DNA of 10,564 nt from CAADGU01 sp964581605. GTDB lineage: Bacteria; Chloroflexota; Anaerolineae; Promineifilales; Promineifilaceae. The first letter of the stretch is position 1, and each line of letters opens with the position of its first letter. This document shows, one piece after another, positions 6,456-10,564 of this stretch. The DNA is taken from NCBI GenBank assembly GCA_964581605.1, contig CAZOPF010000153.1, positions 1 through 10,564 of the forward strand, in the 5' to 3' direction. The translations under genes and the position numbers were made by a program. Below the pieces are notes generated by a model, which was given only the letters and a program-made list of their open reading frames with translations, was not told where the DNA came from and did not search any database.

Positions 6456-8070
6456 TTTCGCCCACCCTTTCCCAGGTTCGCATGAAGCGATACTGGAACA
6501 ATGTAATAGTCGCCAAAATAAAGAAGATGATCACCGTAATAGCCGAAGCATAACCAAAATCCTGCCCGGCGGAAGCAAAGGCCAGCCGATACACATAGCT
6601 GATCAAAATATCGGAATGTCCGGCCGGGGTGGGTGTGCCCACAATGGGCGGGCCGCCGTTGTTAAACAGGTAAATGAGGTTGAAGCTGTTGAAGTTCACC
6701 AGGAAAGAGCCAATCAGCAGCGGCCCCACCCCCACCAGCAGCAGCGGCAGTGTCAGGGCGCGGAATTGGTGCCAGGCGTTCGCGCCGTCAATATCCGCCG
6801 CTTCATACATATCCTGGGGAATGGCTTGCAACGCGCCGCTGTTGATCAGCACATAGTAGGGATAAGCCAGCCAGACATTGATGATGATGAGCGCCACCTT
6901 CACCCAAAAGGAATCGGCAAACACGTTAATTGGTGTGCCCATCAAATTAGAAAGCCAGATGCCGACGATGCCGTTCACCGGATTCCACAGGCCGCGCCAG
7001 ACCAGGATGGTTAAGACGCCGGGTATGGCAAAGGGAATGATCAGCAGCGATTTGATTACCTTTTGTCCTGGCATGTTACGGCCGAACACCAGAGCAATCA
7101 TCAAACCCAATGCAAAGGAAAGGACAGTGGAGAAGAGGGCAAATATAACCGTCCACAGAAAAATCAAAAGGAGTGGCCCCCGAAAGGCTGGATTGCCTAT
7201 GAAACGCTGGTAATTCCGAAAACCAATGGGCACCGTATAGCCAGGGATCAGAATGTCCCCTTCCGCAGAGATAAATTCGCCCCGTTGGTCGTCGCCAATG
7301 TACACAATACCGGTCTGGTTATCGGTGATAGTGTCGGCTTCTTCGTTGTAGGTATAACGTGGTTGCAAGGCGGCGGCGCGGTTGATGCCTCGAATTTGCA
7401 CGGCCGTGTCCCCCGTCCCAAATGTCGTCTCCTGCAAATCCGACAATGCCCGCAGCAGCACCGCCCGGCCCACCCGTTCAAAAGGCGCGTCTTCCTGCCC
7501 TGGAATAATGATATTCTGCGGCAAGTTATCTTCGTCTACCTCGCCCAACACACTGTTTTCTACGACTGTATCAGGCGCCACAATAATCGGTTCGGCCGCG
7601 CTGTCCCCCTCCGGCGTGAGGAGCAAAATATATTCACCATACGCATTTTGAAACAAGGTGAAATTATAAGCTGACCCCGATTCTGGCAGAAATTTCCGCT
7701 GCTCCAACACCTCTATCGCCTGCACCTTGGGCAGCAGATGGCCGGTGCCATAGTTGGTAAAAGAGATGTAGACGGTATAAATAATGGGGTAAACGGAAAT
7801 CAGAATCATAAACGCCAGGCCAGGGGACATCCAGCGTAGTGGATAGGTTTGTGGCTTTAGCCAGATATAGTTAATCAGGGCGGTGATGACCGCGATGACG
7901 GTGGCAAGCTGCCAGTAACCATCGCCCCACATCGTCAGGATCAACCACAGCGCCCCCGCGTCAAAGATCATCAGACCCAACAACCGCAGCGCCAGACTGC
8001 TGGCTGTAAGCGAGCCACCACCCCCCTTGTCCTTTTTGCCTTTTTCTTCCTGAAGATCGACTGCTCGCAT
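6448..8070 (-). CDS. malF: Maltose/maltodextrin-type ABC transporter permease (MalF-like)
   Basis: From ATG 8070 the product has 540 residues. It begins with a charged cytoplasmic tail followed by paired N-terminal membrane helices (about 22-70) and a third at about 82-103. A large extracytoplasmic insertion (about 104-297) follows, matching in position the P2 domain by which enterobacterial MalF contacts MalE. The permease core then has helices from about 299 onward and an EAA loop at 423-444 (EAADIDGANAWHQFRALTLPLL). The frame is open up to an ATG at 8127, but that start has a poor ribosome binding site, while 8070 has GAGGAG 8 bases upstream. It ends at TAA 6448-6450, inside the first codons of the malG-like gene. 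Its role is to form the translocation channel with MalG. The long gap to malE (285 bases) contains several hairpins, so malF is probably made at a lower level than malE. Confidence 0.92.
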   Translation of the reverse strand: MRAVDLQEEKGKKDKGGGGSLTASSLALRLLGLMIFDAGALWLILTMWGDGYWQLATVIAVITALINYIWLKPQTYPLRWMSPGLAFMILISVYPIIYTVYISFTNYGTGHLLPKVQAIEVLEQRKFLPESGSAYNFTLFQNAYGEYILLLTPEGDSAAEPIIVAPDTVVENSVLGEVDEDNLPQNIIIPGQEDAPFERVGRAVLLRALSDLQETTFGTGDTAVQIRGINRAAALQPRYTYNEEADTITDNQTGIVYIGDDQRGEFISAEGDILIPGYTVPIGFRNYQRFIGNPAFRGPLLLIFLWTVIFALFSTVLSFALGLMIALVFGRNMPGQKVIKSLLIIPFAIPGVLTILVWRGLWNPVNGIVGIWLSNLMGTPINVFADSFWVKVALIIINVWLAYPYYVLINSGALQAIPQDMYEAADIDGANAWHQFRALTLPLLLVGVGPLLIGSFLVNFNSFNLIYLFNNGGPPIVGTPTPAGHSDILISYVYRLAFASAGQDFGYASAITVIIFFILATITLFQYRFMRTWERVGESV

Positions 8071-8078
8071 CGCCCCTA

Positions 8079-8084
8079 CTCCTC
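8079..8084 (-). promoter_or_regulatory. Ribosome binding site deciding the malF-like start
   Basis: GAGGAG lies 8 bases upstream of ATG 8070. The alternative ATG 8127 is preceded only by AGGCGG at very short spacing. This supports a 540-residue product rather than one 19 residues longer. Confidence 0.7.
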
Positions 8085-8161
8085 TTCTCTTGATCGTAGA
8101 AGACCACCTTTGTAGAAGATCATCCACCGCCTGCTACGAGCCAATGATAAGTAAGCGTGCA

Positions 8162-8222
8162 GTAATTATGTAATTGAGTAATTGGGTAATTAGCCGCTTC
8201 AATTACTTAATTATCCAATTAC
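8162..8222. repeat. AT-rich octamer array forming an imperfect hairpin
   Basis: Four 8-bp units of consensus GTAATTNN run from 8162 to 8193. The bases at 8201-8222 are the inverse complement of 8170-8191 with 18 of 22 matches, around a 9-base loop. The right arm therefore shows the same 8-bp period in inverted form. It lies in the malE-malF gap, about 90 bases before the malF start. Confidence 0.75.
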
Positions 8223-8254
8223 CCCATCGCTAACTTATTTGCAAACGATGACTA

Positions 8255-8288
8255 AGGGAACGGGGCACGTTTACATTCCCCGTTCCCT
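8255..8288. repeat. GC-rich inverted repeat in malE-malF gap
   Basis: AGGGAACGGGG (8255-8265) and CCCCGTTCCCT (8278-8288) are perfect 11-bp arms around a 12-base loop. No T-run follows on either strand, so it is not a canonical terminator. It is the second of three stem-loops between malE and malF and could protect the malE transcript from 3' decay. Confidence 0.75.
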
Positions 8289-8314
8289 GTTCTATCACCA
8301 ATTTACCAATTGTA

Positions 8315-8350
8315 AAGACCTGACAGGTTTCCCAAAACCTGTCAGGTCTT
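8315..8350 (-). terminator. Strong hairpin after malE, partial terminator or mRNA stabiliser
   Basis: AAGACCTGACAGGTTT and its exact complement form a 16-bp perfect stem around a 4-base loop (8331-8334), 5 bases after the malE stop codon (8356-8358). Only three T residues follow on the - strand, so termination is likely incomplete. Its position suits a role in making malE more abundant than malF and malG, as intergenic repeats do in the enterobacterial mal operon. Confidence 0.7.
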
Positions 8351-8355
8351 GAAGA

Positions 8356-9843
8356 TTAGTTGCTTTCAGCAATGGCTGTGCGGATTTGCTCAGCGGCATT
8401 GGTGAAGGCGTTTGTTGCATCGTCGCCTTGTTGCGAGATGAGGACAATAGCGTTGCCCCAGGCATCCCAAACCGAAGCCATTTCGGGAATGGCAGGCATA
8501 GGCAGCGCATCCACACCAGCTTCGCCAAAGGCCGCGATGTTGGGGTCGTCCAACGCTTCCAACACGGGCAGGTAGGCTGGCACACGAGGATCAGCATCAT
8601 AGAACGCCTGCATCACTTCTGGCGTCGCCACAAACTCGGTCAGGAAAATTTGGGCCAGCAGGGGGTCTTTGGCAAAGGCGCTGACCATGAAACCTTGGGC
8701 GCCCAGGAAGGGTTGGCCGTGTTCATTCACCTCACCCGGAATGGGGCAGATGGCGTACGGAACACCGGAATCGGTGATGCGGGTAACAGCCCAGGGGCCT
8801 GTGATCGTCATGGCGGATTGGCCGCTTTCAAACATCAGGTGCATGGTTTCCCAGTCAACGGCCGGGGGTTGCAGGCCAGCTTTCACAAATTCATCATACC
8901 AGGCAGCGGCCGCCAGGGAGCCTTCGTTATCAATGCCCACATCAGCGGCATCATAACCGGCCTCACCCTGCCCAAAGACATAACCACCAAAGGCGGTTTG
9001 AATGGGGAAGAAGTGATAGGGGTCGCCTTCCATGCGCACAAAGCCATATTTGTTGGTGGCTACGTCATCGGTGTTGTTAGCGGCCAGCTCGGCGGAGATT
9101 TCGGCTACTTCGGTCCAGGTGGCCGGACATTCAGGCACGATGTCGGTGTTGATGAACAAGGCTACGTTTTCAGTGGCATTGGGCATGCCGTACAGTTCAC
9201 CATCGTAGGTGAAGGCATCAATGGCCGCCGGAGCAAAATCGGCTACTTTGTCGCCCAGGTCAATGGGGGCCAGCACACCGTTGCTCACTAACTCGCCCAA
9301 CCAGTCATGGGCGCCGACGATGATGTCTGGCCCTTCACCGGCCGGGCCGGCAATGGTCAGTTGGTCGCGGATGTCGCCAAAACCGAGTTCTTCCACAACC
9401 AGGGTGACGCCATATTCTTCCTCAAAACCGGCAGCCAGATCTTGCAGGATGGGGGCGCGGGTGTTGTCCGCCCAAATGGTCAGGCTGAGGCCGGAATCGG
9501 CGGCAGCTTCTTCGGTTGGCGCTTCTGTTGGTTCAGCGGCAGCTTCTTCAGCGGCGGCGGCAGCGGCTTCGGCGACGGCCGTCTCTTCGGCGTGCATAGC
9601 GGCTTCGGCTTCAGCGGCCATGGCTTCGGCGGTCTCTTCGGCGTGCATGGCCGCTTCGGCGGCCTCAGTGGCCGCGGCGTCTACAGCTTCACCAGCTTGT
9701 TCAGCCGCTTCTTCGGCCGCTTCTTCTACTTGTTGAACTGCTTCTTCGGCTTGTTGTTCCGCAGTGGTGCCACTGCAGGCGCTCAATACCAGTGCGCCAA
9801 TCAATAACAATACAAACAGGATGGTCAAATTTTTGTGTTTCAT
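8356..9843 (-). CDS. malE: Maltose/maltodextrin-binding lipoprotein (MalE-like)
   Basis: The product has 495 residues. A lipoprotein signal ends in LSAC with C23 as lipidation site. Residues about 27-115 form an extremely Ala/Glu-rich, probably helical, stalk containing a 17-residue repeat (AAMHAEETA core). The substrate-binding domain spans about 119-495. MalE-type landmarks are visible: GPDIIVGAHDWLGELVSNGVLAPI, AFTYDGELYGMPNATENVALFINTDIVP, P-x-T-W-T-E, and later ITGPWAVTRI and LGAQGFMVSAFAKDPLLAQIFLTEF. Together these match maltodextrin-binding proteins of the CUT1 class. It would capture oligosaccharides outside the membrane and deliver them to MalF-MalG. ATG 9843 has AAGGAG four bases upstream. 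It is the first structural gene of the cluster, and a strong hairpin follows it. The stalk is much longer than the short linker usual between lipobox and binding domain. Confidence 0.93.
   Translation of the reverse strand: MKHKNLTILFVLLLIGALVLSACSGTTAEQQAEEAVQQVEEAAEEAAEQAGEAVDAAATEAAEAAMHAEETAEAMAAEAEAAMHAEETAVAEAAAAAAEEAAAEPTEAPTEEAAADSGLSLTIWADNTRAPILQDLAAGFEEEYGVTLVVEELGFGDIRDQLTIAGPAGEGPDIIVGAHDWLGELVSNGVLAPIDLGDKVADFAPAAIDAFTYDGELYGMPNATENVALFINTDIVPECPATWTEVAEISAELAANNTDDVATNKYGFVRMEGDPYHFFPIQTAFGGYVFGQGEAGYDAADVGIDNEGSLAAAAWYDEFVKAGLQPPAVDWETMHLMFESGQSAMTITGPWAVTRITDSGVPYAICPIPGEVNEHGQPFLGAQGFMVSAFAKDPLLAQIFLTEFVATPEVMQAFYDADPRVPAYLPVLEALDDPNIAAFGEAGVDALPMPAIPEMASVWDAWGNAIVLISQQGDDATNAFTNAAEQIRTAIAESN
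9581..9660 (-). repeat. 51-bp-period direct repeat coding part of the MalE stalk
   Basis: Bases 9581-9609 and 9632-9660 are 29-bp copies differing at two positions, 51 bp (17 codons) apart. They encode the repeated EAAMHAEETA phrase in the Ala/Glu-rich linker. The near-identity at DNA level suggests recent duplication and possible length variation between strains. Confidence 0.8.
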
Positions 9844-9913
9844 CTCTCTCCTTAATTCTTTTGAATTTACCTGATGGGTTCAATTTTAGTAAGATGTAAT
9901 TCAAGGTGTGGGT

Positions 9914-9939
9914 TTATTTTTTAGAAAGCATCACCTCCT
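9914..9939 (-). other. Orphan consensus Shine-Dalgarno with a 5-codon reading frame in the malE leader
   Basis: AGGAGGTGAT (9930-9939) is a ten-base match to the complement of a typical 16S rRNA 3' end. No real gene starts behind it. The only frame it could serve is ATG 9931 to TAA 9914 (MLSKK), which overlaps the site and is too close for normal initiation. malE itself starts about 86 bases later with its own AAGGAG. This could be a ribosome standby or leader element, or chance. Confidence 0.35.
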
Positions 9940-9945
9940 AAAGAA

Positions 9946-9973
9946 ATTATGAATTATGAAGGATGAATTATGA
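9946..9973. repeat. AT-rich heptamer array overlapping the marR stop
   Basis: Four 7-bp units occur at 9946, 9953, 9960 and 9967. Three read ATTATGA and the third reads AGGATGA. The array overlaps the stop codon of the regulator gene (9968-9970), so the repeat has become part of the gene end. It has the same 7-bp period as the array at 5492-5533 but a different sequence. Confidence 0.75.
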
Positions 9974-10432
9974 AAGGTGATGGCCGTTTGGTGGTGGTTG
10001 CTGCGCCAGTTCTTCCTGGAGCAGGTGGTGAAGTTGGTTCAGATTTTCGATGAGGGTGTTTTGTACGGCCGTGTCAATACTATCTAACCGGGCCATGTTG
10101 TAAGCTTTGTGGGCGGTATTCACTTCGCTGCAAACGGTGGCGCCGCGTGCAGTCAGGTAGAGGCGTTGGGCACGGCCGTCGCTTTCATGCGGCCGTCGTT
10201 CCAGATACCCACTCGCCTCCAGCCCTTTCACAATGCGGGTGACATTGCTTTTATCACACAACAACTTCTGGCTTAAATCACTAGAGGAAATACCGGGTTC
10301 TTCGCTGACATGCAGCAGCACATAAAAACGGGGTGGCGTCAGGCCAAAACGGCTAAACAACCGGCGGTCACCATCATCAATGACGATGAATGTCTCTTTC
10401 AGCAGGTTGTAGAGATGCTCTTTTTCGTTCAT
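9968..10432 (-). CDS. MarR-family transcriptional regulator
   Basis: From ATG 10432 the product has 154 residues, a normal MarR length. The winged helix-turn-helix is clear: ISSSDLSQKLLCDKSNVTRI with recognition helix at about 56-77, then the wing ESDGRAQRLYLT, whose D85-x-R87 is the conserved family motif. N- and C-terminal helices (MNEKEHLYNLLKETF and TLIENLNQLHHLLQEEL) would form the dimer interface. An open frame reaches ATG 10522 and adds 30 residues, but those codons lie over a good promoter and two palindromes, so I treat them as non-coding. The downside is that 10432 lacks a clear ribosome binding site. MarR proteins usually repress their own gene and respond to small ligands or oxidants. 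Here the gene is co-directional with, and just upstream of, malE; whether it controls sugar uptake cannot be told from sequence. Confidence 0.87.
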   Translation of the reverse strand: MNEKEHLYNLLKETFIVIDDGDRRLFSRFGLTPPRFYVLLHVSEEPGISSSDLSQKLLCDKSNVTRIVKGLEASGYLERRPHESDGRAQRLYLTARGATVCSEVNTAHKAYNMARLDSIDTAVQNTLIENLNQLHHLLQEELAQQPPPNGHHLS

Positions 10433-10486
10433 TGCTGTGCTTGTTTGGAACCCGGTATGAACATGCTTATTAGTTGATACCGCAAC

Positions 10487-10502
10487 AGTTGATGTATCAA
10501 CT
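10487..10502. promoter_or_regulatory. Operator-like palindrome near the marR transcription start
   Basis: Seven-base perfect arms, AGTTGAT and ATCAACT, surround a GT centre. A further half-site, AGTTGATAC, lies at 10472-10480. Dyads of this size and AT-rich arms are typical of MarR-family operators. It overlaps the -10 box (10500-10505) and the predicted start point (about 10493), consistent with autorepression. Confidence 0.6.
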
Positions 10503-10527
10503 ATATCACGGTTTTTTGACATGTCAA
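10500..10527 (-). promoter_or_regulatory. marR promoter
   Basis: A consensus TTGACA (10522-10527, - strand), a 16-base spacer and TATAGT (10500-10505, 5 of 6 matches) form a strong sigma-70-type promoter. The start would be at about 10493, giving a leader of roughly 60 bases before ATG 10432. Confidence 0.65.
10516..10527. promoter_or_regulatory. Operator-like palindrome over the marR -35 box
   Basis: TTGACATGTCAA is a perfect 12-bp palindrome that contains the whole -35 box. With the dyad at 10487-10502 it brackets the promoter, an arrangement suited to a repressor blocking RNA polymerase. Confidence 0.55.
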
Positions 10528-10564
10528 CAAAATTGGCAAGGAATTTTTGGATGAAATGACTAAA

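Larger units (their letters stand above)
2071..10179. repeat. Dispersed octamer ACGGCCGT, 13 copies
   Basis: Exact palindromic copies begin at 2071, 2190, 3237, 3505, 3842, 4409, 5279, 5354, 6352, 7400, 9575, 10065 and 10172. All lie inside the - strand genes marR, malE, malF, malG and the two GH13 genes. None lies in the toxin-antitoxin region or the intergenic gaps. At random about 0.16 copies would be expected in a window of this length with near-even base use. Ten copies are read in frame as ACG-GCC-GTN, Thr-Ala-Val. Confidence 0.9.

Noticed and set aside
8071..8127. Nineteen-residue N-terminal extension of the MalF-like protein
   Set aside because: The ribosome binding site at 8079-8084 serves ATG 8070 well, while ATG 8127 has only a poorly spaced AGGCGG.
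8162..8222. Repeat arrays as a CRISPR locus
   Set aside because: Periods are 7-8 bp with no spacers, and no cas genes are present.
8386..9291. + strand frame (301 codons) opposite malE
   Set aside because: It is antisense to a clear MalE-like protein, has no supporting start signal and reads as a composition-driven shadow. The same holds for 4402-5130 opposite the amylase and 9307-9807 opposite the Ala/Glu stalk.
9930..9939. + strand ATCACCTCCT resembling the 3' end of 16S rRNA
   Set aside because: The match is limited to the anti-Shine-Dalgarno bases, with no flanking helix 45 sequence. It is better seen as a ribosome-binding-like sequence on the - strand.
10433..10522. Thirty-residue N-terminal extension of the MarR protein
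   Set aside because: The bases form a promoter and operator-like dyads, and the remaining 154 residues already give a full-length MarR protein.
10551..10564. Possible divergent gene beginning at ATG 10556 on the + strand
   Set aside because: Only three codons are visible, the ribosome binding site is weak, and ATG 10551 meets a stop after two codons. It cannot be supported, although divergent genes beside marR are common.

Overview
The window looks like a chromosomal segment of a Chloroflexota bacterium, probably from the Anaerolineae/Caldilineae side. This is inferred from protein style: a lipoprotein with a Pro/Thr-rich linker, a binding protein on an Ala/Glu-rich stalk, a TPR tail of a type common in that phylum, and GC-rich genes carrying a very frequent octamer, ACGGCCGT. 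No marker gene is present, so the assignment is moderate at best.

Layout. Bases 1-1316 read on the + strand and hold the C-terminal part of a TPR protein (1-741), a short gap with REP-like inverted repeats, and a 141-residue unknown protein (891-1316). Everything from 1372 onward is on the - strand. In transcription order, from the right-hand end, it contains: a MarR-type regulator (9968-10432) with its promoter and operator-like palindromes; a maltose/maltodextrin-type binding lipoprotein, malE-like (8356-9843); permeases malF-like (6448-8070) and malG-like (5535-6455), overlapping by 8 bases; a surface lipoprotein alpha-amylase of GH13 (3718-5442); a cytoplasmic neopullulanase/cyclomaltodextrinase-like GH13 enzyme (2004-3710); and an AT-richer BrnT-type toxin plus CopG-type antitoxin (1372-1921).

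How the genes work together. The lipoprotein amylase would cut starch or long maltodextrins outside the membrane, MalE would capture the products, MalF-MalG would import them, and the cytoplasmic GH13 enzyme would finish the hydrolysis. No MalK-type ATPase is encoded here, so the importer must borrow one from elsewhere. Control appears layered. A strong hairpin follows malE, and a canonical intrinsic terminator lies between malG and the amylase, ending exactly at the amylase ribosome binding site. The two GH13 genes are 7 bases apart.

The unexplained structure lies in the gaps and in a genome-style word. Three - strand gaps carry short-period (7 or 8 bp) AT-rich tandem arrays, two of which touch the stop codon of the preceding gene. 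ACGGCCGT occurs 13 times, and ten of those are read in frame as Thr-Ala-Val. I found no convincing wholly new system. The best candidates for follow-up are the octamer with its protein imprint, the array family, the attenuator before the amylase, the marR promoter hidden in its apparent N-terminus, the leaderless toxin transcript, and the small IGDYAQV protein next to the TPR gene.
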